From assembly GCA_964441755.1 (NCBI GenBank), contig CAYTVG010000012.1:66496-130495 (forward strand): DNA of 64,000 nt. Direction: 5' to 3'. The notes below the pieces were generated by a model. It ran no database searches and was not told the origin of the DNA. It saw only the letters and a list, made by a program, of their open reading frames with translations. This DNA comes from JAUMBM01 sp964441755. GTDB taxonomy: Bacteria > Bacteroidota > Bacteroidia > Chitinophagales > Saprospiraceae. Both the position numbers and the translations under genes were made by a program. Shown here piece after piece: positions 42,762-52,543 of the stretch (the stretch's first letter is position 1; every line of letters begins with the position of its first letter).

Positions 42762-45700
42762 ATGCGCAAATTGTATTGTATACTAATATTATCAACATTA
42801 ACGGGCTTGCAGGCCTTTGCGCAGGGGATACCGGCGCAGTCGGCACTCTTTGGCGGACTGCGCGCCCGGCAGATAGGTCCGGCAGTCATGAGCGGCCGGG
42901 TGAGTTCCGTTGCCGTTGTACCGGGCAAAGCAGAGGTTGTATATGTTGGTGCAGCCAGTGGAGGGGTATGGAAATCATTGTCAGGAGGCACAACCTTCCG
43001 CCCTGTCTTTGACGATCACAACCAGTCGATCGGCAAGATTGCCATAGCGCCTTCGGCTACGGATCAGGTGTGGGTAGGTACCGGAGAGCCCTGGCCGCGC
43101 AACAGCGTATCGGTGGGAGATGGTATCTACAAGTCGGTCAACGGGGGGAATGAATGGAAGCACATGGGCTTATCTGCTACAGAGCGGATTGCAGACATCA
43201 TTGTGCATCCTTCCAATCCCGATATCGTATATGTAGCAGCGCTCGGCCCGTTGTGGTCAGCGGGAGAAGAACGCGGCGTATTCAAGACAACGGATGGTGG
43301 CAAAAGCTGGCAAAAGATCCTGTATGTTGATGAAAACACAGGCGCTGCCGACCTCGCCATAGATCCGGCCAACCCGGAGGTTCTCTATGCCAGCATGTGG
43401 AGTTTCCGCCGCTACCCCTGGTTTTTTGACTCGGGCTTTACAGGAGGAAGTGCCTTGTACAAGACAACCGACGGGGGGCAGCAGTGGCAAAAAATACAGC
43501 AGGGGCTGCCGGAAGAAAAATTAGGACGCATGGCCGTTGCTGTGGCACCATCCAATGGCAACATCGTTTACCTGACCGTTGAGTGTAAGAGCGTCGACAA
43601 GCGTGGACTCTACCTGAGCGAAGATGCCGGTGCAAGCTGGAAAAAGATTAATAACGAATTCAACACAACGGTAAGGCCATTCTACTTTGCCAACCTGGTC
43701 GTTGATCCGCTCAATGACAGCATCGTTGTTAAATGCGGTCTGCAGGCGATCATCAGTGAAAATCGGGGTAAATCATTCCGGGCTGTCGACGGCAGTGTGC
43801 ATTCGGATATCCATGATGTATGGATTAATCCGGCCAATACGAAGCACATGTTGCTGGCTACCGACGGGGGGATGTATGAAAGCTTTGACAGAGGACGCAC
43901 CTTCCGCATGTGGATGAACCTGCCCATTTCGCAGTTTTATCACGTGAGCGTCGACAACGAGCAGCCTTACAATGTTTATGGTGGCCTTCAGGACAATGGC
44001 TCCTGGTATGCTCCCAGCCAGAAGGCAGGCGGAATCAGCAACAGCGACTGGCAGTCCAGCTACGGAGGTGATGGTTTCTACTCATTCAGGCACCCGCTCC
44101 ACAAAGAAATCATTTTTAGCGAATACCAGGGAGGCAACCTGGTGCGCTACAATTCTACGACCGGGCAGGCACAGGCCATAGCACCTTACCCGCAGGCAGG
44201 GGAGGAGAAGTACCGCTTTAACTGGAATGCGCCCATACACATCAGTCCTAACAAGCCCGAACGCATGTATTTTGCTGCGCAGTATCTGTTCATGTCTGAA
44301 GATATGGGTAACAGCTGGCAGCGAATTTCTCCTGACCTTACCACCGATGACCCCGCCAAGCAGCGGCAGTTTGAGTCCGGTGGTCTCACCACCGACAATT
44401 CTACGGCAGAAAACCACTGTACCATCTACGCAGTGGCCGAGAGTCCAAAGAATGAAAACGTCATCTGGGTCGGAACGGATGATGGCAACCTGCAACTGAC
44501 AACTGATGGTGGTAAACAATGGACCAAGCTCAACGCTGCCATCCCCGGTCTGCCTGCCAATACTTGGGTGAGTTTTATCGAACCGGGCAGGTTTGATGCA
44601 GGAACGGCTTTTGTCACTTTCGACGGCCACCGTACGGGGGATATGAATACCTATGTGTACAAAACTACTGACTATGGCAAAACTTGGGTCAGCCTGGCTA
44701 CTGCGGATAGCAAAGGCTATGCCTTCAGTGTTCGTCAGGATCCGGTTGCGCCCAATCTGTTGTTTTTAGGGACGGAATTTGGCCTCTATATCTCTATGGA
44801 CGGAGGTACAAGCTGGGCACGGTTCAGCAACAACCTGCCCAAGGTGCCTGTGCACGATATGGTCATACATCCGCGTGAGCCTGCGCTGGTACTGGCAACG
44901 CATGGCAGAGGGGTAGTTATCCTTGATGATATCAGCCCGCTCCGACAGCTACGTGCAGAGCAGATGGCGCAGCCGCTGGTATTTTTGCCCACCCAGCCTA
45001 CGGTACTCCGGGATCCTGGTGCAGGAGGCAGCTGGTTTGGCGGATCTGCCAATTTTGCCGGCCCCAACCCGTCATCAGCAGCCCAGGTTGTCTACTATAT
45101 GCCCAAGCGCCATACATTTGGACAGATGTATGCGGAAGTATACAAAGACGGTCAGCTTGTGCGCAGCCTGCCGGCAGGTAAGGCTGCGGGCATCAACGTA
45201 GTAGAAATGCCCACTTCACAAAAACCACCGCGTTCGGCACCTACCAAAAATCGGTCTGCTCTTGGCGGATCGTTGTTTGGCCCCAATCTGGCGCCGGGAG
45301 ACTACGAACTCAGAATCGTGAAAGGGAAGGATACTTTCGCTACGGTATTCAGCCTGGTGAATGATCCGCTTGCGCCCTACACCCGGGAAGAGCGCGCGCT
45401 GCAGCGGGAGACAGTATTTTCTTTATACGACATGACAGAGCAGCTTGCCTATGTATACCACGTATACCAGCAACTGGAGCAGGATATTCGCAAGCTGAGT
45501 GGCCTCAAGCCCAAATTGCAGCGGCAAGCGACAGCCCTTGCGGATACTATGGCTTTTTACCGGGCACAACTGGTATCGCTGGAGGGAGACTTTTACATTG
45601 ATGAAGGAGAACAGATACGGGAGGAAATATCGAACCTGTATGCCAAGGTAAGTTCTTACCCCGGCGGGCCATCGGCCTCGCAACTGGCAGAAGCAGCACG

Positions 45701-45926
45701 CCTGCGCGGGGAGCTCGATAAGGTTGTCGGCCGATTCAACGGATTGCTGGCCACTGAACTGGCAAAACTCAATACGAGCCTTACGGCTGCTGCTGTATCC
45801 CCGCTTACGTATCCGACAAGAGATGCGTTTATGCAGTCGGAAACAGCAGGTGAAAACAGCGGCGGGATGGAAGCTTACCGGCAGTGGAATCCACAGCTGC
45901 GGCTTGTCAGCTGGCGTTTGTATTAA
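42762..45926 (+). CDS. Secreted BNR/VPS10-type beta-propeller protein
   Basis: The 1054-residue product has a signal peptide (1-20). Residues about 30-720 carry many BNR (Asp-box) repeats of S/T-x-D-G-G-x-x-W form: SGGTTFRPVF, SVNGGNEWKHM, TTDGGKSWQKI, TTDGGQQWQKI, SEDAGASWKKI, SEDMGNSWQRI, TTDGGKQWTKL and SMDGGTSWARF. Together with HGRGVVILDDISPLR near 730 this is the sortilin/VPS10-like 'glycosyl hydrolase' family of Bacteroidota. C-terminal part includes a Gly-rich linker and helices (about 870-1000) but no T9SS domain. No catalytic residues are recognisable, so glycosidase activity is doubtful. It may bind peptides or sugars in the envelope. Confidence 0.88.
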   Translation: MRKLYCILILSTLTGLQAFAQGIPAQSALFGGLRARQIGPAVMSGRVSSVAVVPGKAEVVYVGAASGGVWKSLSGGTTFRPVFDDHNQSIGKIAIAPSATDQVWVGTGEPWPRNSVSVGDGIYKSVNGGNEWKHMGLSATERIADIIVHPSNPDIVYVAALGPLWSAGEERGVFKTTDGGKSWQKILYVDENTGAADLAIDPANPEVLYASMWSFRRYPWFFDSGFTGGSALYKTTDGGQQWQKIQQGLPEEKLGRMAVAVAPSNGNIVYLTVECKSVDKRGLYLSEDAGASWKKINNEFNTTVRPFYFANLVVDPLNDSIVVKCGLQAIISENRGKSFRAVDGSVHSDIHDVWINPANTKHMLLATDGGMYESFDRGRTFRMWMNLPISQFYHVSVDNEQPYNVYGGLQDNGSWYAPSQKAGGISNSDWQSSYGGDGFYSFRHPLHKEIIFSEYQGGNLVRYNSTTGQAQAIAPYPQAGEEKYRFNWNAPIHISPNKPERMYFAAQYLFMSEDMGNSWQRISPDLTTDDPAKQRQFESGGLTTDNSTAENHCTIYAVAESPKNENVIWVGTDDGNLQLTTDGGKQWTKLNAAIPGLPANTWVSFIEPGRFDAGTAFVTFDGHRTGDMNTYVYKTTDYGKTWVSLATADSKGYAFSVRQDPVAPNLLFLGTEFGLYISMDGGTSWARFSNNLPKVPVHDMVIHPREPALVLATHGRGVVILDDISPLRQLRAEQMAQPLVFLPTQPTVLRDPGAGGSWFGGSANFAGPNPSSAAQVVYYMPKRHTFGQMYAEVYKDGQLVRSLPAGKAAGINVVEMPTSQKPPRSAPTKNRSALGGSLFGPNLAPGDYELRIVKGKDTFATVFSLVNDPLAPYTREERALQRETVFSLYDMTEQLAYVYHVYQQLEQDIRKLSGLKPKLQRQATALADTMAFYRAQLVSLEGDFYIDEGEQIREEISNLYAKVSSYPGGPSASQLAEAARLRGELDKVVGRFNGLLATELAKLNTSLTAAAVSPLTYPTRDAFMQSETAGENSGGMEAYRQWNPQLRLVSWRLY

Positions 45927-45944
45927 TTAAAAAATGCTACTACA

Positions 45945-45985
45945 GGGGGGGGTGTTGGCCTGAATACAGGCCGGCACCCCTCTGC
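45945..45985 (+). terminator. Hairpin after the BNR gene
   Basis: GGGGTG-TTGGCCTG (45949-45962) pairs with CAGGCC-GGCACCCC (45967-45980). No clean T run follows, so it may need Rho or act as an mRNA 3' end stabiliser. The 303-base gap holds no gene. Confidence 0.6.
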
Positions 45986-46191
45986 ATTTAGTGCATGATC
46001 TGATGTATTTCGAGGGCTTTTCCTTATTTTCAGCCAGGCGGTGCGGCCAACAAGGTACTAAGGGGAGCAAAACACCTGGTTTTTCCGCTGATAAAGATCC
46101 TGACTACTCACTTATCAGATAAATTAACATACAGTTCACCTTATTTACCTATCCTTAAAACAGCCTTCATTTTCAGTTTATACTGCAAGGA

Positions 46192-46199
46192 TAAGTTTG
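46192..46199 (+). promoter_or_regulatory. -7 box for the duplicated T9SS gene
   Basis: TAAGTTTG matches TAnnTTTG exactly, 31 bases before the ATG at 46230. It overlaps an alternative in-frame TTG at 46197, which is therefore unlikely to be the start. Confidence 0.55.
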
Positions 46200-46229
46200 C
46201 ATCGATTTTTGAATCAAACTGCAAATGAT

Positions 46230-49200
46230 ATGTCCTTGAAATTTTACAACGTTTTATTATGCTTATGCCTGTTGGCTACGGCCGCTGTCAATGCGCAGCA
46301 AGTCGTCAACATTACGGATGCTGACTTGCAGGCCGGGCAGGTCTACAACTGGACCAACGACAAAGTGTACCTGCTCGATGGTCTTGTGTTCCTCGAGCCA
46401 GGAGGACGTCTCAATATTCAGGCAGGTACAGTCATCAAATTTACCGATCGTGCCGACCTCGGCAACCCTTCTGCGCTGGTGATTACGCGGGGGGCACAAA
46501 TTTACGCTGAGGGAACTGCCAATGCCCCCATCATTTTCACGGCTGCTGCTGACGATGTCAATGATCCTGCGGATCTCGGCCCTACCGACAATGCGCTCTG
46601 GGGTGGCATCGTCATTTTGGGTAGTGGCATCACGCAAAAGAACGGCAATGCAGAGGTATCTGTAGAGGGTATTTCCACTTCAGAACCACGCGGTTTGTAT
46701 GGTGGCAATAACAACGCCGACAATTCAGGTGTACTGCGTTATGTGTCGATCCGCCACGGTGGTCGTCAGATTGCTTCCGGCAGCGAACTCAACGGTCTTA
46801 CACTGGGTGCTGTGGGCAGCGGTACAACGATGGAATATATTGAAGTATACGCCAACTCTGACGACGGTATCGAGTTCTTCGGTGGCGCACCCAACCTAAA
46901 GCATGCGGTTGTCGCCTTTGCGGAAGACGATTCTTTCGACTGGGATGAAGTATATACCGGCAAAGGCCAGTTTTGGTTCTCTATCCAGCGCCCTGACATT
47001 GCTGATGCAGGTGGTGAGTTGGATGGTACAACGCCTGACGACCTCACGCCATATGCTAACCCGACGGTCTACAACTGGACACACATCGGTTCCGGTGCAG
47101 GTGCGGCAGCTTCCAACCCGATCGGCTTGCTTTTCCGCGCCGGAACGGCCGGTACGGTAGCCAACAGCATCGTCACGGGTATGAAAAACAAAGCCATTGA
47201 AGTACAGGATAAGAATGCCGGTGTCAACGATGCCCATCAGAAACTGCTGAGTGGCGAGCTTCAGATCCTGTCCAATGTATTCTGGGCCAATGGCGCCAAC
47301 ACGACGATGGATGCCTCTTCCACGGGCATCATCCGCATCACTTCCGGTCAGCCTACACAGGATGATCCTACGGGATCAGCACTGATTGCGGAGTTGGTGG
47401 ACAACAACAGCGCCATAGCTGACCCGGGCATCCGCAGCATCAGCCGCACGCAAGACAATGGACTGGATCCGCGTCCATCAGCCAACGGTGCCGCTTACGC
47501 AGCCAATCTGGCAGCCTTCCCCAATGATCCTTTCTTCACAGCCGTTGACTACCGCGGTGCATTTTCAGCTGCTATCGAAGACAACTGGCTGGCTGGCTGG
47601 TCTACGCTGGCACGCAACGGCCACCTCGCACCTACGGTAGAAGTAGCGGTTAATTGCGCTGCAGCACCTACAGAAACAGTTAATATAACAGACAACGATA
47701 CGGCTCCGGGCGGCAACTACTTCTGGACCAACGATAAAGAATATGTGATTGACGGACTGGTTTTCATCGAGGCAGGTTCCAGCCTGACGATTGAGGCCGG
47801 TACGGTCATTAAGTTTACTGATCGCGCTGATCTCGGCAATCCATCTGCCCTGGTTGTTGCTCGCGGTGCTAAGGTATACGCAGAAGGTACGGCTGAGTGC
47901 CCGATCATCTTCACGGCTGCTGCTGACGATGTCAGCGATCCGCTGGATCTCGGGCCAACAGACAACGCCCTTTGGGGTGGTATTGTCATCCTGGGTAGTG
48001 GTGTTACGCAAAAGAACGGTAATGCAGAAGTGTCTGTAGAAGGTATCTCTACTTCCGAGCCACGGGGCCTGTACGGTGGCAGCGACAATGCTGACAACTC
48101 AGGTGTATTCCGCTATGCGTCTATCCGTCACGGCGGTCGTCAGATTGCTTCCGGCAGCGAGCTCAACGGTCTTACGCTGGGTGCTGTAGGTAGCGGTACT
48201 ACCCTGGAGTATGTAGAAGTATATGCCAACTCTGACGACGGCATCGAGTTTTTCGGTGGCGCACCCAACCTGAAGTATGCGATTGTTGCCTTCGCAGAAG
48301 ACGATTCTTACGACTGGGATGAAGTATATACAGGCAAAGGTCAGTTCTGGTTCTCTATTCAGCGCCCCGATATTGCAGATGCGGGTGGTGAGTTGGACGG
48401 TACGACGCCTGACGACCTCACGCCTTATTCCAACCCGACGGTCTACAACTGGACGCATATCGGTTCCGGCCCCGGTGCTGCAGCTTCCAACCCGATTGGC
48501 TTGCTTTTCCGCGCAGGAACTGCCGGTAAGGTAGCCAACAGCATTGTGACGGAAATGAAGAACAAGGCCATCGAGGTACAAGATAAGAATGCAGGCGTCA
48601 ACGATGCCCACCAGAAACTGCTGAGTGGCGAGCTTCAGATCCTGTCCAACGTTTTCTGGGCCAATGGTGCCAATACACAGATCAATGCAGGTTCAACCGG
48701 TATCATTCGTGTAACATCGGGCCAACCTACGCAGGATGATCCGACGGCTTCTGCGCTGATCGCCGAGTTGGTTGACAACGGCAGCGTTGTTGAAAACCCT
48801 GGTATCCGCAGCATCAGCCGCATTCAGAACCAGCTGCTCGACCCTCGCCCAAGCGCCAATGGTGCTGCCTATGCCGGCACGCTGGCAGCTTACCCTGCGG
48901 GTGATGCCTTCTTCACAGCGGTTGACTACCGCGGTGCCTTCCCTGCAGAAGAAAGCGGACTTTGGCTGCGCGACTGGTCGACTCTCTGGCGCAACCAGCA
49001 TGCCAATCTGGTTACCAGTGTAGTTCAGGTTCAGGACGATGCACTGCTGGCTAAGTTCCAGATTTTCCCCAACCCTGCGCCAAGCGAGGCGGGACTGACG
49101 GTTGAGACCACTTTCGAAGAAACAGGCAGCATAGTTATCTATACCCTGGATGGCCGCCAGCTTCGCCAGATTGAAGTACCGACGGCAGGCATGAGCCGCG

Positions 49201-49292
49201 CCAACATCGGTGGCCTGCAGCCGGGTATGTATGTAGTAAAATTCACTACCCTCAGCGGTCGTCACGCATCGCGCCTGCTGGTCGTACAATAA
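46230..49292 (+). CDS. Internally duplicated secreted T9SS protein, beta-helix-like
   Basis: From MSLKFYN the product has 1020 residues with a signal peptide (1-22). Two copies of a module of about 445 residues follow, each with VNITD... WTNDK, LDGLVFLEPGG, IQAGTVIKFTDRADLGNPSAL, FTAAADDV, DNALWGGIVILGSGITQKNG, SVEGISTSEPRGLYGG, RYVSIRHGGRQIASGSELNGLTLGAVGSGTT, YANSDDGIEFFGGAPNLKHAVV, DDSFDWDEVYTGKGQFWFSIQRPD and a C-terminal VDYRGAF... WSTL. The ladder-like pattern suggests a right-handed parallel beta-helix. The last 75 residues (FQIFPNPAPSEAGLTVET... GMYVVKFTTLSGRHASRLLVVQ) are a T9SS type A domain. The TonB receptor gene follows 111 bases later and may be its partner. Function unknown. 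Confidence 0.9.
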   Translation: MSLKFYNVLLCLCLLATAAVNAQQVVNITDADLQAGQVYNWTNDKVYLLDGLVFLEPGGRLNIQAGTVIKFTDRADLGNPSALVITRGAQIYAEGTANAPIIFTAAADDVNDPADLGPTDNALWGGIVILGSGITQKNGNAEVSVEGISTSEPRGLYGGNNNADNSGVLRYVSIRHGGRQIASGSELNGLTLGAVGSGTTMEYIEVYANSDDGIEFFGGAPNLKHAVVAFAEDDSFDWDEVYTGKGQFWFSIQRPDIADAGGELDGTTPDDLTPYANPTVYNWTHIGSGAGAAASNPIGLLFRAGTAGTVANSIVTGMKNKAIEVQDKNAGVNDAHQKLLSGELQILSNVFWANGANTTMDASSTGIIRITSGQPTQDDPTGSALIAELVDNNSAIADPGIRSISRTQDNGLDPRPSANGAAYAANLAAFPNDPFFTAVDYRGAFSAAIEDNWLAGWSTLARNGHLAPTVEVAVNCAAAPTETVNITDNDTAPGGNYFWTNDKEYVIDGLVFIEAGSSLTIEAGTVIKFTDRADLGNPSALVVARGAKVYAEGTAECPIIFTAAADDVSDPLDLGPTDNALWGGIVILGSGVTQKNGNAEVSVEGISTSEPRGLYGGSDNADNSGVFRYASIRHGGRQIASGSELNGLTLGAVGSGTTLEYVEVYANSDDGIEFFGGAPNLKYAIVAFAEDDSYDWDEVYTGKGQFWFSIQRPDIADAGGELDGTTPDDLTPYSNPTVYNWTHIGSGPGAAASNPIGLLFRAGTAGKVANSIVTEMKNKAIEVQDKNAGVNDAHQKLLSGELQILSNVFWANGANTQINAGSTGIIRVTSGQPTQDDPTASALIAELVDNGSVVENPGIRSISRIQNQLLDPRPSANGAAYAGTLAAYPAGDAFFTAVDYRGAFPAEESGLWLRDWSTLWRNQHANLVTSVVQVQDDALLAKFQIFPNPAPSEAGLTVETTFEETGSIVIYTLDGRQLRQIEVPTAGMSRANIGGLQPGMYVVKFTTLSGRHASRLLVVQ
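46305..47629 (+). repeat. Intragenic duplication, copy 1 (copy 2 at 47679-49009)
   Basis: The two coding copies are offset by 1374 bases (458 codons). Long blocks are identical at protein level (for example the SVEGISTSEPRGLYGG and NAGVNDAHQKLLSGELQILS segments), and nucleotide identity is also high, indicating a fairly recent or conversion-maintained duplication. Confidence 0.93.
47679..49009 (+). repeat. Intragenic duplication, copy 2
   Basis: Second copy of the module described at 46305-47629. The two differ mostly by synonymous or conservative changes (for example Ala to Ser at ANPTVYNW/SNPTVYNW) and at the extreme ends. Confidence 0.93.
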
Positions 49293-49340
49293 GTCGTACA
49301 ATAACAGAAGAGATGTTTGTAATGGTTTGAATATTATGAT

Positions 49341-49378
49341 AATAGCAGGGGATGTCCAAGCAGACATCTCCTGCTATT
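49341..49378 (+). other. Hairpin between the duplicated T9SS gene and the TonB receptor gene
   Basis: AATAGCAGGGGATGTC (49341-49356) pairs with GACATCTCCTGCTATT (49363-49378) with one internal mismatch. It is not followed by a T run and ends 25 bases before the receptor ATG. It may be a partial terminator or mRNA processing signal that sets different expression levels for the two genes. Confidence 0.65.
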
Positions 49379-49403
49379 GCACTTTCAACACACTAACTTT
49401 TTT

Positions 49404-52331
49404 ATGAATTTTCAGCACACTTTCACAAAAACGGCTTTTGCCATTATTTTTCTCCTGACAGCCATGACGGCTGTAGCCCAAAAAGGCGTTCTAAAAGGGA
49501 TCGTCGTAGATGCCCAGTCCGGTGAAGCCCTCATTGGCGCTTCTGTGGCTTTATCCAAAGACGGAATGGCCCAGGGGGGAACCATTACGGATTTTGATGG
49601 CAGCTACACTCTCGATGTTGATCAGGGCACCTATATCGTTGAGTTCAGCTACGTATCTTACACTAAAAAGACAGTTACAGAAGTCGTCATTGAAGCCGGC
49701 AAAGTTAACAACATTGACATCAGCCTCGACGAAGAGGCTGTGCAGTTGCAGGAGGCCGTCGTCACTGCTAAAGCAGTGAAGAATACAGAAGTTGCCCTGC
49801 TGGCATTGCAGCGCAAGTCCTTCTCAATCCAGGACGGCCTTTCCTCACAGCAAATCAGCCGCACGGGCAGCTCTAATGCCGCCGATGCCATGCGGCAGAT
49901 GACGGGCGCTGTTGTTGAAGGCGGCCGTTTTATTGTAATGCGCGGTCTGGGCGACCGCTACTCTATCTCGCAGCTCAACGGCATCACCATGCCGAGCACA
50001 GACCCCTACCGCAACAGCAGCAGTCTTGACCTCATCCCGTCTCAGATGATTGATAACATTGTGACGGTCAAGACATTTACGCCTGACCTGCCCGGTAACT
50101 TTACAGGCGGACTGGTCAATATTACGACCAAGACTTTCCCTGATAAGTTCAACTTCAATCTGTCGCTCGGTACAGAATACAACTCGCTGGCATCGGGCAT
50201 CAGCAATTTCAACGGCCACCCCACGACAGGCAAGTACGACTGGCTGGGGCTCAACGACGGCAGCCGCGACCAGCCTGCCCTGCTGCTGAACGAAGCCAAC
50301 CGCAGTCTGCTTTCTTCCAGTACCTACCTGCAGGCACGCCAGCCGGCCAATGAAAGCGTACGTCAGGTTTTCCACGAATCATCACGGCTGCTCAGCAACC
50401 AATTTGTGCCGAGCATGCAGCAGACGCCGCTCAACCGCAGCCTCAACCTGTCTGTCGGTAACCGCCACAAGCTTTTCGGCAAAGAGCTGGGCTATACTTT
50501 TGCCCTCAACTACGGCGCCAACTACAACCATTACGATGACGGCGTCATCGCCACTTACGTCAACAATAATTCACCGCAGCTGTTTGATTATCAGTATTTG
50601 GAAGAAGACAAGAGTACCTTCAACCCGAGCCTCAATGGTCTGTTCAACCTGGCATATAAGCTATCCGACAACCATGTGGTGACAGCCAACGTACTCTTCA
50701 ACAACGACGCTGAATTTATTGGCCGTGCGCAGACCGGCCGCTTTCTCGGGCAAGTATCCAACAGCGCAGCGGAGTTTAATACCCGTTCGCTGGAATTCAT
50801 CCAGCGGCAGCTGACCACCTATCAGCTGGGCGGGCGGCACATTTTCCCCGCTGCCGGCAATACAGAACTTGAGTGGATGGCCGCCAGCAGCACTTCATTC
50901 CAGGACGAGCCCGACCTTCGCTACTTTGCCTACACAGCCGTTACGGAAGGAGAGGTGACCGAGTACAACATCAACAATGCAGAGTTTGCCTTCCCCTACC
51001 ACTTTTTCCGCTCCCTCAACGACCGCCAGCAGCAGTTCAAGCTGGACCTGACGATCCCCTTCCTGACCAAGCGCCCCAGCGGCAGCGGCAACCGCATCAA
51101 GCTTGGCGGCCAGTACAGCTATCTCGAGCGCTCTTTCGAAGAATATCGCTACCAGCTTAACAACTCGGGTGTGCCATCCAGCCTCGCTTTTTCAGCTTTC
51201 GAAGGAGACCTGGGAGCCTTCTGGAACTATGACAACTTTGGCATCATCGACACCGTCTACAGCCCTACAGGTGAAGTGCAGCGCTATACGACAGGCTACC
51301 ACTACATCAACCAGATCAACAACCGCAACTTCTATACCGGTCAGCAGGCCATCGGCGCGGCTTACGCCATGGCGGTGTACAACCTGACGAGCCGCCTCAA
51401 GCTGATTGGCGGCCTCCGGCTCGAGACAACCGACATGAAGGTAGAGAGCCGCGATCCGCTGGCGGGCAAGGGCAACATCGAGCAGGTGGACCTGCTCTAT
51501 TCTGCCAATCTGGTGTACAGCATCAATGAAAAATCGAACCTGCGCGCAGCCGTTTCACAGACGCTGGCGCGCCCCAACCTGCGCGAGCTGGCGCCCTTTG
51601 AGCAGTTTGACACCAAGAACGGCTTTTTCAACGTCGGTAACCCCAACCTGCAGCGCACGCTCATTCAGAACTACGACCTGCGCTACGAGCTCTACCCGCG
51701 CACCGGTGAGCTCATCGCCCTGAGCGTATTCTATAAGTCCTTTGACCTGCCGATCATCCGGGCATTCAACCCCCGGGCGACCATCCCAGAGCTATCCTTC
51801 ATCAATGTTGACATGGCCACGGTCTATGGCGCAGAGATTGAGTTTCGCAAAAACCTGAGTGCCCTCGGCCGCGTGTTCGAAAACTTCTACTTCAGCGGCA
51901 ACGGAGCGCTGATACAGTCCTCCTATCCGATTCCGGCCGATGAGCTGGCCAACCACCGCAACATTGACCCGACCTACGATCAGACAGAGCGTCCCTTCCA
52001 GAGCCAGGCACCGTTTATCGTCAACGCCATCCTGTCATATCTCAACCCCGACAAGGGCTGGGAGTCATCGGTATCCTTCAACGTGCTGGGCAGGAAGCTC
52101 TACAACATAGCCCTTTTCGGTACGCCTGACGTATACGAAGAGTCGGTGCCCCTGCTCAACTTCAAGCTCAGCAAGCGCTTTGCCGATCACTACCAGTTTA
52201 GCCTCACGGCCCGCAACATCCTCAACCCGCTGAATAAGAAGACACAGATCTACCGGGGTAATGAGTATGTCGCCGAGTCCTTCCGCCTGGGTACAGGCCT
52301 GGGTGTGAGCGTGTCGTATTTTATACGGTAA
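49404..52331 (+). CDS. TonB-dependent outer-membrane receptor
   Basis: Started at MNFQHTFTK the product has 975 residues with a signal peptide ending VAQ. A carboxypeptidase-regulatory-like domain (about 25-108: GIVVDAQSGEALIGASVALSKDG... FSYVSYTKKTVTE) precedes a plug domain with SNAADAMRQMTGAVVEGGRFIVMRGLGDRYSISQLNGITMPSTDP, LDLIPSQMIDNIVTVKTFTPDLPGNFTGGLVNITTKTFP. The remainder is barrel strands with typical ARPNLRELAPFEQFD and a final FRLGTGLGVSVSYFIR. The RGLGDRYS plug subtype differs from SusC. Placement straight after the duplicated T9SS protein suggests a functional pair. Codons are GC-richer than upstream genes. Confidence 0.93.
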   Translation: MNFQHTFTKTAFAIIFLLTAMTAVAQKGVLKGIVVDAQSGEALIGASVALSKDGMAQGGTITDFDGSYTLDVDQGTYIVEFSYVSYTKKTVTEVVIEAGKVNNIDISLDEEAVQLQEAVVTAKAVKNTEVALLALQRKSFSIQDGLSSQQISRTGSSNAADAMRQMTGAVVEGGRFIVMRGLGDRYSISQLNGITMPSTDPYRNSSSLDLIPSQMIDNIVTVKTFTPDLPGNFTGGLVNITTKTFPDKFNFNLSLGTEYNSLASGISNFNGHPTTGKYDWLGLNDGSRDQPALLLNEANRSLLSSSTYLQARQPANESVRQVFHESSRLLSNQFVPSMQQTPLNRSLNLSVGNRHKLFGKELGYTFALNYGANYNHYDDGVIATYVNNNSPQLFDYQYLEEDKSTFNPSLNGLFNLAYKLSDNHVVTANVLFNNDAEFIGRAQTGRFLGQVSNSAAEFNTRSLEFIQRQLTTYQLGGRHIFPAAGNTELEWMAASSTSFQDEPDLRYFAYTAVTEGEVTEYNINNAEFAFPYHFFRSLNDRQQQFKLDLTIPFLTKRPSGSGNRIKLGGQYSYLERSFEEYRYQLNNSGVPSSLAFSAFEGDLGAFWNYDNFGIIDTVYSPTGEVQRYTTGYHYINQINNRNFYTGQQAIGAAYAMAVYNLTSRLKLIGGLRLETTDMKVESRDPLAGKGNIEQVDLLYSANLVYSINEKSNLRAAVSQTLARPNLRELAPFEQFDTKNGFFNVGNPNLQRTLIQNYDLRYELYPRTGELIALSVFYKSFDLPIIRAFNPRATIPELSFINVDMATVYGAEIEFRKNLSALGRVFENFYFSGNGALIQSSYPIPADELANHRNIDPTYDQTERPFQSQAPFIVNAILSYLNPDKGWESSVSFNVLGRKLYNIALFGTPDVYEESVPLLNFKLSKRFADHYQFSLTARNILNPLNKKTQIYRGNEYVAESFRLGTGLGVSVSYFIR

Positions 52332-52337
52332 AAAGCC

Positions 52338-52367
52338 CTGCGCTGCCCGCCCCGGCGGGTGGCGCAG
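52338..52367 (+). terminator. Hairpin after the TonB receptor gene
   Basis: CTGCGC-tg-CCCG and CGGG-tg-GCGCAG form a GC-rich stem starting seven bases after the stop codon. No T run of note. Confidence 0.6.
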
Positions 52368-52408
52368 TATTCATACTTGGGTGATATTGTAAGAAATAGT
52401 GTGCTGAA

Positions 52409-52468
52409 GCAGCCTCTTCCTTTGTTTTGCCGCCGCGACAAGCGGCGGCAAAATGAAGGGGAGGCTGC
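52409..52468. repeat. 60-base extended palindrome
   Basis: A perfect 12-bp core (TTTTGCCGCCGC, loop GACAA, GCGGCGGCAAAA at 52425-52453) is flanked by GCAGCCTC (52409-52416) matching GAGGCTGC (52461-52468), with pyrimidine/purine bulges between. Could be a bidirectional terminator or cruciform. Confidence 0.75.
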
Positions 52469-52543
52469 CGCTATTTTCGGCCCGGCCGGCTGCGCTTCGC
52501 TGCCGCTGCTGTGTGGGGGCATATTTTTTTAAAAAAAAGCCCT

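Noticed and set aside
46305..49009. Mobile element or insertion sequence suggested by the long direct repeat
   Set aside because: Both copies lie in one continuous reading frame with a signal peptide before and a T9SS domain after; it is an internal duplication.
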